A stretch of 33,774 nt of DNA from contig DYNA01000028.1 of NCBI GenBank assembly GCA_020721325.1, forward strand, positions 1 to 33,774. The letters are read 5' to 3'. Made by a program: the position numbers and the translations under genes. Below, piece after piece: positions 1 to 7,819 of the stretch. The notes beneath the pieces were generated by a model, which was not told the DNA's origin, searched no databases, and saw only the letters and a program-made list of their open reading frames with translations. The DNA comes from Paludibacter propionicigenes. GTDB lineage: Bacteria > Bacteroidota > Bacteroidia > Bacteroidales > JAIFNL01. How positions within the stretch are numbered: position 1 is the stretch's first letter; each line of letters starts with the position of its first letter.

Positions 1-26
1 TATTTTATAAAAAAGCTTGTTTTTAG

Positions 27-57
27 TTTGATTTTAAAGTATTTTTTTGTATATTTG
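27..57 (+). promoter_or_regulatory. Bacteroidetes-type promoter for the tandem paralog genes
   Basis: TTTG at 27-30 and TATATTTG at 50-57 are separated by 19 nt. This fits the known Bacteroidetes sigma-A promoter form (TTTG about 19-20 nt before TAnnTTTG). Transcription would start near position 64, leaving a leader of about 220 nt before the ATG at 285. The rest of 58-284 is A/T-rich and shows nothing else recognisable. The match is exact, but use of the promoter is inferred. Confidence 0.55.
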
Positions 58-284
58 TAAATTAAAAAAATAGTGCTTACATTTTTAATTAAAATATTAT
101 TATTCAATGCTTTAAGCCAAAATTAATTTTAAAACCGATAAAAAGTGAAAACAAACAATTATAGCCTTTAGCATTAAAAATGAACGCATTAGTATTTAAT
201 AACGAATCAGAAAAAAAAATTTGAACTTTTCAGATAAAATAATTTCTGAAAAAAAACAATGTTTTTTTGAAAAAAATACAAAAA

Positions 285-956
285 ATGAGTAAAGAAAATT
301 ACAAATTAGGCTTAAATTATGAAAATATTTTGGAATTGGTTCGTCAATTATCCGATGCTGAAAAATCAAAATTAGCTTTAGAAATAGACGATTCCAATCA
401 CAGAGTTCAAATTGATTTGGACGAAGAAAAAATAAAAGCGGTATTACGAGCCGTGCGCCCTTTCCTTAACCATAAATTGGGAAAATATACTCATCAAAAA
501 TCATCTTCCGAATGGTCTTTTGTGGGATTTGCCTTTACGAAAAAAAATTTAGGCTATGTTTTTGGTATCAATGTAGGTTTTTTTAAAAAAAACGAAAAAA
601 CACTCTTTTCTTATGCCGGAATGAATATTTTGGTTAGAAGTAATGGTGGTGAAACGGATTTTAGAAATAAAATTTTGAGTTTTTTCAGGTCTAATTTGGA
701 ACATTGGGCTAATCAAAATGAGCGAGTTTATTCTTATCCGGCTCGCGGAGACGAGGGGGTGGAAGTGGCGCGATATAAAAAACTCGATGATTTTCATTCC
801 ATTAATTCCATTATTCAGTACATTCAAGATTGCATAGTAGAGTTTCATAAAATTTACCCCATTATAATTGAAAATTCCGGTTTGTTCGACGAGGTAGTAA
901 GAGCTGCACCCAAATGGGACGAGCGTTTTGTAGATATTTGCAAAGAAAATTTGTAA
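285..956 (+). CDS. Hypothetical protein, first of two tandem paralogs
   Basis: The product is a 223-residue soluble protein of unknown function, with no signal peptide or membrane segment. I do not recognise the family. The ATG at 285 is preferred over an in-frame TTG at 267 because the two paralogs then align from residue 1, with a matching N-terminal stretch ending in ELVRQL here and ELVLQL in the neighbour. Shared blocks include LGKYTH followed by a W, LGYVFGIN.GFF, MN.LVR.NG, FFR.NL.HWAN, a Y..L..F stretch and VRAAP.W near the C-terminus. About 60 N-terminal residues look helical and charged; the rest looks alpha/beta. The next gene begins 23 bp after its stop, so the two are probably co-transcribed from the promoter at 27-57. 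Confidence 0.75.
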   Translation: MSKENYKLGLNYENILELVRQLSDAEKSKLALEIDDSNHRVQIDLDEEKIKAVLRAVRPFLNHKLGKYTHQKSSSEWSFVGFAFTKKNLGYVFGINVGFFKKNEKTLFSYAGMNILVRSNGGETDFRNKILSFFRSNLEHWANQNERVYSYPARGDEGVEVARYKKLDDFHSINSIIQYIQDCIVEFHKIYPIIIENSGLFDEVVRAAPKWDERFVDICKENL

Positions 957-979
957 AAAAAAAATCAGTTAAAAAAAAT

Positions 980-1669
980 ATGGAAAAAACAAAATTTCAA
1001 ATCAATTTGGAGTATCAACAAATTGCCGAGTTAGTTTTGCAACTTGGTGAAGAAGACTTGCAAAAAATGCAAGCCGAACTTAAAAAAATGCTTTCGGGTA
1101 TAAAATTAGAGGTTACCGAAGATAAACTGAAAAATATTTTACTCGAAATTAAAAAATATTTCAACGAACAATTGGGCAAATACACTCATAAAAAAACGTC
1201 TAAAGACTGGTTTTTTTATGGTTTGGGCTTTTCAAGCGATGAGTTGGGATATGTTTTCGGTATAAATATTGGTTTTTTTTACAATTCCGATATTAATTTG
1301 TATGAAAAAATGGGTATGAACGTTTTGGTGCGTACCAATGGCGAATTTTCCGAAATCAGACAAAATTTTTTACATTTTTTTAGGCAAAACTTAATTCATT
1401 GGGCAAATACTCCCGAAAAAGAATATTTTACTGCCGAGCGAGACGGCAAGGGTATTGAATTTGGGCGTTATGCCAACTTAAATACTTTTGAAAACGAGCA
1501 ACAAATCATTTCTTTTTTTAAAGAAGGTATCGATAATTTTCAACAAATTTACCCGAAAATATTAGAATCGGGAAATGAAATTTTTTCTAAAGTTGTGAGA
1601 GCTGCACCGCCTTGGAAAGAATCTATTTTAGAACTTTGTAAGAAGGTAGAGAGCAATTTGAATTTATAA
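980..1669 (+). CDS. Hypothetical protein, second of two tandem paralogs
   Basis: The product is a 229-residue soluble protein of unknown function and a clear paralog of the gene just upstream. The frame is also open upstream to an ATG at 914, but that start would overlap the first gene's end and add a lysine-rich segment with no counterpart in the paralog. The ATG at 980 lines the two proteins up residue by residue. Conserved blocks shared with the paralog are LGKYTHKK, LGYVFGINIGFF, MNVLVRTNG, FFRQNL.HWAN, a conserved IYP and VRAAPPW. Conservation of these W, H, R and G positions across diverged copies suggests a real fold with a binding or catalytic role, but no function can be assigned. 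It is convergent with ftsZ. Confidence 0.75.
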   Translation: MEKTKFQINLEYQQIAELVLQLGEEDLQKMQAELKKMLSGIKLEVTEDKLKNILLEIKKYFNEQLGKYTHKKTSKDWFFYGLGFSSDELGYVFGINIGFFYNSDINLYEKMGMNVLVRTNGEFSEIRQNFLHFFRQNLIHWANTPEKEYFTAERDGKGIEFGRYANLNTFENEQQIISFFKEGIDNFQQIYPKILESGNEIFSKVVRAAPPWKESILELCKKVESNLNL

Positions 1670-1830
1670 GCTATACTGCAAACGGTAACTTTGCCAAAGT
1701 TTTAATTACAAAGCACTTACATAAAAACAAAAGCCCAAATTATAACCGTTTAAAGTATAACTTGAAAAAAAAATTGGGAAAATATTGATAAAATATCGTT
1801 TTCTCGTATTATGCAATGGAACACGGATTA

Positions 1831-1866
1831 GACTGATTGGACTGATTGGACTGATTGGACTGATTT
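1831..1866. repeat. Four 9-bp tandem repeats, unit GACTGATTG
   Basis: GACTGATTG occurs three times in perfect tandem and a fourth time ending in T. The array is bracketed by ACACGGATT on the left (1821-1829) and again on the right (1867-1875), so the whole has a symmetric look. The function is unknown. A unit this short without spacers is not a CRISPR array; slipped-strand expansion of an intergenic repeat is likely. Confidence 0.85.
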
Positions 1867-2214
1867 ACACGGATTTTTTTCTGGTATTGTGTAACAATGG
1901 TTCGTTATTTTTTTGAACGAATGTAGAAATAAACTCAAATCTTTTTCTTTTTCTAAAAAAAGAAATAAGGGAATAGGGGAAGACGGAATTTTGTTTGTAG
2001 TAACTAAAGGAATAAAGTTGATTTTCAAAGCCTTATTCCCTTATTTTAAAATTCATAAAACATGTGGGAAAAGTAAAATTCATTTTTCTCAAGCCAAAAC
2101 CAACTTTATTTGCCATCGAAAGATGAATTGAAAAAATTAATTGAGAATAAAATATAATTTCAGAACAGTGGATTTTAAAAAAAAGTATTTTTGTATTTTG
2201 CGGTGTTGCAGTTT

Positions 2215-2372
2215 TTGTATTTTGTGGGCGTTTTTGTCGCAGCGCTTGCAGGCTGCGCTAAAGTATGAACGCATTTTTGGTTCTTTTTTTTAATGTAGAA
2301 TGTTTTAACGATGGATTAATGCCCCATTGTAGAAACGCGTCTCAGCACTTCTGTACGGGGTAGCGTGTATGC
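2215..2372. repeat. GC-rich intergenic patch, probable decayed repeats
   Basis: Inside a very AT-rich gap this stretch contains a small stem AGCGC/GCGCT near 2247-2265 and a segment around 2330-2341 close to the palindrome GAGACGCGTCTC (here GAAACGCGTCTC). It looks like the worn remains of dispersed palindromic repeats, but this is judged by eye only. No coding potential was seen. Confidence 0.35.
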
Positions 2373-2380
2373 CACAAAAA

Positions 2381-2407
2381 AAACCTGAAAAATAACTTTT
2401 CAGGTTT
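2381..2407 (-). terminator. Rho-independent terminator of the dcw operon
   Basis: AAACCTGAAAA (2381-2391) and TTTTCAGGTTT (2397-2407) form a perfect 11-bp stem with a 5-nt loop. On the - strand the stem runs directly into eight Ts (complement of 2376-2383). It lies 66 bp after the ftsZ stop, so it ends the long division and cell wall transcript. Confidence 0.9.
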
Positions 2408-2473
2408 TAAAAAAAAGAATGGAGAGAAAAATAAAAAAATAAAATAAGCCGAATTATTTTTTAAAAAGTTTTA

Positions 2474-3976
2474 TCAATCCACTCTATTATTTAAAAAAGA
2501 ATTTTCTTTCCTAATTTTTGCACCATCTTCGTCTTCGGTGAGCGAAAATTTAGAAATATTTTTATTATCGGAATGTTTTTCAATGTTTACCGAAACTTTT
2601 TTTCGTTTGTAAGCCGGTTCATTTTCCATGAGTTCTAAATCATTTTCGGGTTTGTAAACTCTTTTTTTCAAAGGGTCTTCTTTTTCAACAGGCTCTTTTT
2701 TTTCAGTAGAAATTTTCGGTTCAATAAAATCTTCTTTTTTATTTTTAAAAAACTCTTTTTCCCCTTCGTTAAAAGCTTGGTCGAGGTCGTAAACAATTTT
2801 TTGCTTTTGTTTTTGAGCTTGCGTTTTATCTTCTATTACAAAAGAATTTTTTTGTTTTTTTTCTTCAAAAGCACCGTCAAAAGCACCGTCATCGTCTGAG
2901 TTTTCATCATTTCCCCATTCAAAAAGATTGCTGTTTACCCGTTTGCCATCGTTCAAATGGTTTACTTCTTTATCGGGTTCTGAGTCGGGAAAAATTTCGG
3001 GTAAAATGCTTTTTTTAAAGCCCGTAGCTATTACAGTAACCGCAATTTTGTCGCCCAAATTAGCATCTTTGGTGCTTCCCCAAATCAAATCAGCCGACTG
3101 CCCGGAAGCCTCTTGTACAAAGTCGTTAATCTGACCTATTTCGTCCATAGAAGCATCTTTTTTACCGGAAATAATATTTACCAGAATATTTCTTGCTCCG
3201 TAAATATCGTTATTGTTCAAAAGTGGCGAATTAAGAGCTTCTTCCACAGCATCTAAAGCCCTGCGTTCGCCTTCGCCTACGCCGGTTCCCATAACTGCTA
3301 TTCCGCTATTGCTCATTACGGTTTCCACATCGGCAAAATCGACATTTACGTGTCCGTGAACGGTAATTATTTCGGCAATTCCTTTGGCAGCCACCATCAA
3401 AACATCATCGGCACGTTCAAAAGCATTCATGAGCGAAAGGTCGCCAAAAATTTCTCTTAATTTTTCGTTTTGAATAATTAAAAGCGAATCCACTTGTTTG
3501 CTAAATTCACGTATGCCCTCGGTGGCTTGTTTGATGCGCCGATTGCCTTCAAATCGGAATGGAAAAGTAACTATTCCAACCGTTAGAATACCTTGTTTTC
3601 GAGTAGCTTGCGCAATGACCGGAGCCGCGCCCGTTCCCGTACCGCCGCCCATTCCGGCAGTAATAAAAACCATGCGGGTAGAAGTTCCCAATGAATTGAT
3701 AACATCGTCTAAATTCTCAATAGCCGCTTCGCGACCGCGTTCGGGACGGTTTCCTGCTCCCAAACCTTGAGTAAGCGATGTTCCAAGTTGTATTTTTAAT
3801 GGCACAGGGCTATTTGCCAGTGCTTGAGCATCGGTATTTGCTATAACAAAATTAACTCCCTCTATTCCTTTCTTGAACATGTGAGTTACCGCATTACTTC
3901 CACCACCACCTACGCCAACTATTTTTATTATAGAAGACTTTTCTATGGGTAAATCAAAAGGCATTAAATCGTCCAT
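2474..3976 (-). CDS. ftsZ: Cell division GTPase FtsZ
   Basis: FtsZ is the tubulin-like GTPase that polymerises at midcell and organises the divisome. In this 500-residue protein the nucleotide-binding GGGTGTG is at residues 110-116, and the catalytic T7-loop region with NVDFAD is at 211-216. The globular core ends near residue 330. About 160 residues of charged, K/E-rich linker follow, then a conserved short C-terminal peptide ending NSFLNNRVD, where FtsA and other partners bind. The long linker is usual in Bacteroidetes. The ATG at 3976 is used; Met5 is an alternative. It is the last gene of the cluster. A 171-bp gap to ftsA, the largest in the cluster, contains a promoter-like box, so ftsZ may have its own promoter. 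Confidence 0.98.
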   Translation of the reverse strand: MDDLMPFDLPIEKSSIIKIVGVGGGGSNAVTHMFKKGIEGVNFVIANTDAQALANSPVPLKIQLGTSLTQGLGAGNRPERGREAAIENLDDVINSLGTSTRMVFITAGMGGGTGTGAAPVIAQATRKQGILTVGIVTFPFRFEGNRRIKQATEGIREFSKQVDSLLIIQNEKLREIFGDLSLMNAFERADDVLMVAAKGIAEIITVHGHVNVDFADVETVMSNSGIAVMGTGVGEGERRALDAVEEALNSPLLNNNDIYGARNILVNIISGKKDASMDEIGQINDFVQEASGQSADLIWGSTKDANLGDKIAVTVIATGFKKSILPEIFPDSEPDKEVNHLNDGKRVNSNLFEWGNDENSDDDGAFDGAFEEKKQKNSFVIEDKTQAQKQKQKIVYDLDQAFNEGEKEFFKNKKEDFIEPKISTEKKEPVEKEDPLKKRVYKPENDLELMENEPAYKRKKVSVNIEKHSDNKNISKFSLTEDEDGAKIRKENSFLNNRVD

Positions 3977-4090
3977 GTTTCTTTTTTGTTATTGGTTTGG
4001 AAATTTTTTTTTATTGTTTTTTTAACAAAAAAAATTAAGTATTAAAATTTTAAAGCGTTTAATTTCATAAACACTAAAATTATTTCAATG

Positions 4091-4098
4091 CAAATGTA
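4091..4098 (-). promoter_or_regulatory. Candidate ftsZ promoter, -7 box
   Basis: On the - strand this reads TACATTTG, an exact match to the Bacteroidetes -7 element TAnnTTTG, in the 171-bp gap before ftsZ. No TTTG is visible at the expected -33 distance. The transcript would start near 4085 with a leader of about 110 nt. The unusually large gap at this point supports an internal promoter. Confidence 0.4.
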
Positions 4099-4147
4099 AA
4101 AAAAATTATTCTTTTTTATTTATTATTTTTATAAAAAAAAAAAAATC

Positions 4148-5479
4148 TTACATTTTTGTATCGGTTTCATCAAATATATCTATAAAAGTATTTTTTAATT
4201 TATCTAAAAATTTTACTTTTTTTGGACCTTCCTGAATGTTTTGAGTTTCATCTATCAATTCATGCTCTTCTACAACGGGCTGAACTTTTTGAACCATTTT
4301 GCTGATGTTTTTATTTTGAACTTGTTCATATTTAACACCTTTTAAAACCAAACCTACGGCAGTGGAATATTGAGTTTGATTGATTTTTTCGTTGCTTCCG
4401 GCAGAAAAAAAGCGATTGGGTAAGCCCACTCGAACATCTAAACCGGTAGAATATTTCATCAATTGAGGTAAATTTCTCAACAATGCGCCACCACCCGTGA
4501 GGGCAATTCCGGCAGCTAATTTTTCGGTAAAACCGGAATTTTCGAGTTCAAAAGCAATGGCATCAATGATTTCTTCCATTCGAGCTTGAATGATTTCGGC
4601 TAAACTCTTGAAAGAAATTTCTTTAGAGTCGCGTCCGCCAATTCCGGGTATGGTTACCACTTTGTTTTCGGGTGCCATATCGGCTATAGCCGAACCGTAT
4701 TGCACTTTTAAAGACTCGGCGTAGCGATGCAAAATGGAGCAACCCTCTTTTATGTCGCTGGTAATCACGTTTCCTCCAAAAGGAATTACTGCCGTATGGC
4801 GAATGATTCCGTTGTAATAAACTGCCAAATCGGTCGTTCCGCCTCCAATATCAACCAATGCAATTCCGGCTTCTTTTTCGTCGTCGGTTAAAACGGCTTC
4901 CGACGATGCTAAAGGCTCTAAGATGAGTTTTTTCACCTTCAAACCCACTCGGTTGACGCACTTTTCAATGTTTTTTGCCGAAGCTGTTTGTCCGATAACG
5001 ATATGGAAATTGCCTTCCAAACGGCGTCCCGACATTCCAACCGGATTTTTAACCCCCGTTTCGTTATCAACAATATAATTTTGAGGTATAACATGAATGA
5101 TTTCTTCGCCTGCTTCGATAGGCAATTTTTTCATGTCGTTATAAAGCTCATCAACAGCCTCTTGAGTTATTTCACCCAATTCGGAGTCAATGTACTTAAT
5201 GCCTCTGTTTTTGGTACTTTTGATGTGCTGTCCGGCAATACCTACATAGACTTCGTCAAATTTAATGCCTGATTCTTCTTCGGCATCTTTAACGGCTTTT
5301 TGAATGGCATTAGCGGTTTCGTCTATATTCAAAACCACACCTCGTTTTACTCCATTTGAAGGCGACTGTCCCATACCAAGTATTTCAAGGCGTCCGTTTG
5401 AAGTAATTTTTCCGACAAGGGCAACTATCTTGGTAGTTCCAATGTCCACTGCTGCAATGTATTCGTTTTTTCGGCTCAT
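4148..5479 (-). CDS. ftsA: Cell division protein FtsA
   Basis: FtsA is the actin-like ATPase that anchors FtsZ filaments to the membrane and recruits later division proteins. The 443-residue protein starts with the phosphate-1 motif DIGTTKIVAL (residues 12-21). It has the second phosphate loop DIGGGTTDLAV in the middle and the adenosine motif ALTGGGALL in the last third. The C-terminus (KVKFLDKLKNTFIDIF) fits the amphipathic membrane-targeting helix. It is followed by ftsZ and preceded by ftsQ, whose stop is 20 bp upstream, the usual order in this cluster. Confidence 0.97.
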   Translation of the reverse strand: MSRKNEYIAAVDIGTTKIVALVGKITSNGRLEILGMGQSPSNGVKRGVVLNIDETANAIQKAVKDAEEESGIKFDEVYVGIAGQHIKSTKNRGIKYIDSELGEITQEAVDELYNDMKKLPIEAGEEIIHVIPQNYIVDNETGVKNPVGMSGRRLEGNFHIVIGQTASAKNIEKCVNRVGLKVKKLILEPLASSEAVLTDDEKEAGIALVDIGGGTTDLAVYYNGIIRHTAVIPFGGNVITSDIKEGCSILHRYAESLKVQYGSAIADMAPENKVVTIPGIGGRDSKEISFKSLAEIIQARMEEIIDAIAFELENSGFTEKLAAGIALTGGGALLRNLPQLMKYSTGLDVRVGLPNRFFSAGSNEKINQTQYSTAVGLVLKGVKYEQVQNKNISKMVQKVQPVVEEHELIDETQNIQEGPKKVKFLDKLKNTFIDIFDETDTKM

Positions 5480-5499
5480 TTTATTTGTATTTTTTTAAG

Positions 5500-6291
5500 T
5501 TATTTTTTTTTACAAACTATTTGATTGTTAAAACTTAAATCTACGCTTTTGTATTTATTCCAACCTCCACGCGGTAAAATTTCTTTGTAAAAAACTTCCA
5601 AACGAAGAAGTTTCTCTTGATAATTTTCTATTTTACCTAATAAAACAATGTGCTGTCCAACTCGTGGAACTAATTCAAATTCAAGCAATTCATTAATATA
5701 AACTTGATTGATTTGCGCCCTAAGAAATTCATTTTCATAAATAAATTTTCCTAAATCGTAAAGCTGAGTAATAATAAAATTTTCGGCATTTATGGCTAAA
5801 CTATCTACCCAATTTTTTTTGTGCAAATCGAATGAACTTTTTATGTTTCCATTGATTACCAAAACATGAGCTGTGTAAGTACTTGAAAAAGGCATAATTA
5901 CGCCGTCATCGTCTATGTAAAAACTTTGCCCTTTGTCATTGATAATTCGCATAATGGGTTTTCGTTGTGTGAGTTCTATGTTTACTTCGCCCGAAATGGT
6001 TTTATAAACTTTGGTATTTTTTACCAAAGGATAATCCGTTAAAACTACGGAAAGGTTGCCTACGTCTATGCTATCTACTGCACTGCCAGTCAATATTTTA
6101 TATTCGGAATCAATGTATTTTATCAACTCTTGTTTATTGAGCAAGAAATTTTTGGCACTGTCGAGAATCGTAATATTTACTTTTTGACAAATCGTATTTT
6201 TGCGTTTTTTTGCAACAAACGTCAACACAACTATCAAATAAATGATTACGGCTATCCACAGAATTAAACTTCTTACTTTTTTATGTTTCAT
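5500..6291 (-). CDS. ftsQ: Cell division protein FtsQ
   Basis: FtsQ is a bitopic inner-membrane divisome protein that links early and late division proteins. The product has 263 residues from the ATG at 6291; an in-frame TTG one codon earlier (6294) is less likely. A single membrane segment lies at about residues 8-27 (LILWIAVIIYLIVVLTFVA) after a short basic cytoplasmic tail. A periplasmic region with POTRA/FtsQ-like features follows, including VVLTDYPLVKNTKVYK and the IELTQRKPIMRI strand. Sequence identity in this family is always low, so position between murC and ftsA is part of the assignment. About 130 bp of repeats separate it from murC. Confidence 0.9.
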   Translation of the reverse strand: MKHKKVRSLILWIAVIIYLIVVLTFVAKKRKNTICQKVNITILDSAKNFLLNKQELIKYIDSEYKILTGSAVDSIDVGNLSVVLTDYPLVKNTKVYKTISGEVNIELTQRKPIMRIINDKGQSFYIDDDGVIMPFSSTYTAHVLVINGNIKSSFDLHKKNWVDSLAINAENFIITQLYDLGKFIYENEFLRAQINQVYINELLEFELVPRVGQHIVLLGKIENYQEKLLRLEVFYKEILPRGGWNKYKSVDLSFNNQIVCKKK

Positions 6292-6323
6292 CAATCAATT
6301 ATAATGAATTATTAATTATGAAT

Positions 6324-6387
6324 TATGAATTATAAATTATGAATTATAAATTATGAATTATAAATTATGAATTATAAATTATGAATT
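6324..6387. repeat. 14-bp AT-only tandem repeat between ftsQ and murC
   Basis: The unit TATGAATTATAAAT is repeated four times in tandem (6324-6379), with a partial fifth copy. Looser copies precede it from about 6302. It lies in the ftsQ-murC gap. Its contribution to expression is unknown; copy number probably varies between strains. Confidence 0.85.
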
Positions 6388-6402
6388 TTTATAATAAAAT
6401 AT

Positions 6403-6434
6403 AACAATTTAACAATTTAACAATTTAACAATTT
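6403..6434. repeat. 8-bp tandem repeat AACAATTT x4 overlapping the murC stop
   Basis: Four perfect tandem copies of AACAATTT. The last copies run into the murC coding sequence, and the murC stop codon (6425-6427) is formed by repeat sequence. The same octamer family recurs near 13827 and 23794 in this window. Confidence 0.9.
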
Positions 6435-7819
6435 AATTTTGTCAAAAAATAATTTTCAATCGGTTCTACCATTTTATCAATATCGCCGGCTCCTAAAGTT
6501 AATAAAACTTCAATGTTTTGATTTTTTAAAACCGAAAGTAATTCTTCTTTTTTACAAAAAATTTTATTTTTCAACAAAATTTTATCGAAAATTATTTGCG
6601 AACTAACGCCCTCAATGGGCAATTCGCGTGCCGGATAAATGTCTAAAAGCACTACTTGGTCGAGCAGGCTCAAACTTCGGGCAAATCCTTCGGCAAAATC
6701 GCGCGTGCGGCTATACAAATGCGGCTGAAAAATACCGGTTATTTTTTTATTCGGGTAAATATTTTTTACCGAATGAATTATTGCTTTCAACTCTTCGGGG
6801 TGGTGAGCATAATCGTCTATATAAACCAATTCCGAATTGTTTATTCTATAATCGAAACGGCGTGCAATGCCCGAAAATTGGGCTAAAGCTTGCCGCAAAA
6901 CATTTACATTGGCTCCGGCAGTGAGCGCGACAGCTAAAGCCGCCACAGCGTTTTCTACATTTACCAAACCGGGCATTCCTATTGTAAAATTGTGCAATTC
7001 GCCCATTGGCGTTTTCAAATCGAAGCGATATATTTCGTTTTCGTGACGAATGTTTTTTGCATAAAAGTCGGCATTTTCATTTAAAGCATAAGTAAATAAA
7101 AGCCTTGCCGAGGTATCGATAAAAGTTTGATACAAATGTCTTTTTACAAACAAAACGCCTTTGCTATCAATTTGTTTGCTAAAATCTTGAAACGATTTTA
7201 ACATATTATCGCTGTTTTGGTAAATATCCAAATGGTCGGCATCGGTAGCCGTGATGACAGCAAAATACGGAAAAAGTTTTAAAAACGAGCGGTCAAATTC
7301 ATCGGCTTCTACCACCATGTAATCGCTTTGTTCTGAAAGGATTAGATTGGATTGGTAATTTTTAGAAATTCCACCCACAAACGCATTGCAGCCCAAATGC
7401 GAGCAATACAAAAGATGTGAAATAATGGTGGAAACGGTAGTTTTTCCGTGTGTTCCGGCTACTGCAACGGTTTTATAATTTTTTGAAATAGAGCCTAAAA
7501 CTTCAGCACGTTTCAAAACTTCAAATCCCGAATTTTTGAAAAAATTTAATTGCAAATGCTCTTTAGGAATGGCAGGAGTAAAAACAACTAAAGTCGTTTC
7601 TTTTTGGCGAAAAGCCGGAGAAATAAGCTCAATATTGTCATCAAAAAAGACATCAATACCCTCATTAATAAGTTCTTGCGTGAGCTTTGTAGGTGTACGG
7701 TCGTAGCCGTTTATTTCCAAACCCATTTGCTTGAAATAACGTGCCAAAGCAGACATGCCTATGCCTCCGATGCCAATAAAAAATACGCTATTTAAGTTAT
7801 TGAAATCCACTTTATTCAC
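6425..7819 (-). CDS. murC: UDP-N-acetylmuramate--L-alanine ligase MurC
   Basis: MurC adds L-alanine to UDP-MurNAc using ATP, the first step of stem-peptide synthesis in the cytoplasm. The 464-residue protein has the N-terminal Rossmann motif GIGGIGMSALA (residues 16-26), the ATP-binding GTHGKTT (122-128), the Mur ligase EADEFDRSF block and DDYAHHPEE in the C-terminal domain. The start is GTG at 7819, eight bases inside the preceding lipoprotein gene (GTG within AGTGAATAA), which suggests translational coupling; another GTG lies three codons later. The C-terminal TKLNC is encoded partly by an octamer repeat array. Confidence 0.97.
   Translation of the reverse strand: MNKVDFNNLNSVFFIGIGGIGMSALARYFKQMGLEINGYDRTPTKLTQELINEGIDVFFDDNIELISPAFRQKETTLVVFTPAIPKEHLQLNFFKNSGFEVLKRAEVLGSISKNYKTVAVAGTHGKTTVSTIISHLLYCSHLGCNAFVGGISKNYQSNLILSEQSDYMVVEADEFDRSFLKLFPYFAVITATDADHLDIYQNSDNMLKSFQDFSKQIDSKGVLFVKRHLYQTFIDTSARLLFTYALNENADFYAKNIRHENEIYRFDLKTPMGELHNFTIGMPGLVNVENAVAALAVALTAGANVNVLRQALAQFSGIARRFDYRINNSELVYIDDYAHHPEELKAIIHSVKNIYPNKKITGIFQPHLYSRTRDFAEGFARSLSLLDQVVLLDIYPARELPIEGVSSQIIFDKILLKNKIFCKKEELLSVLKNQNIEVLLTLGAGDIDKMVEPIENYFLTKLNC

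Larger units (their letters stand above)
1670..2473. other. Gene-free region between the paralog pair and ftsZ
   Basis: About 800 bp without a convincing gene. It holds a small hairpin (AACTTT, GCC, AAAGTT at 1687-1701) that could be a weak terminator of the paralog operon, a 9-bp tandem repeat (1831-1866), a GC-rich stretch with decayed repeat-like sequence (about 2215-2372) and the ftsZ terminator (2381-2407). Short open frames at 1828-2028 (-) and 1913-2131 (+) have low-complexity products, overlap each other on opposite strands, and look spurious. Confidence 0.6.

Noticed and set aside
1828-2131. Two overlapping open frames on opposite strands in the gap before ftsZ
   Set aside because: The products are low complexity and rich in F, K and S; one encodes the 9-bp repeat as repeated VQS residues. 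No leader or family resemblance supports them.
3498-3770. Open frame antisense to ftsZ
   Set aside because: It is a shadow of the conserved GTPase core; the real gene on the other strand explains its composition.
6302-6434. Repeat cluster considered as a CRISPR array
   Set aside because: Units of 14 and 8 bp are contiguous with no unique spacers.
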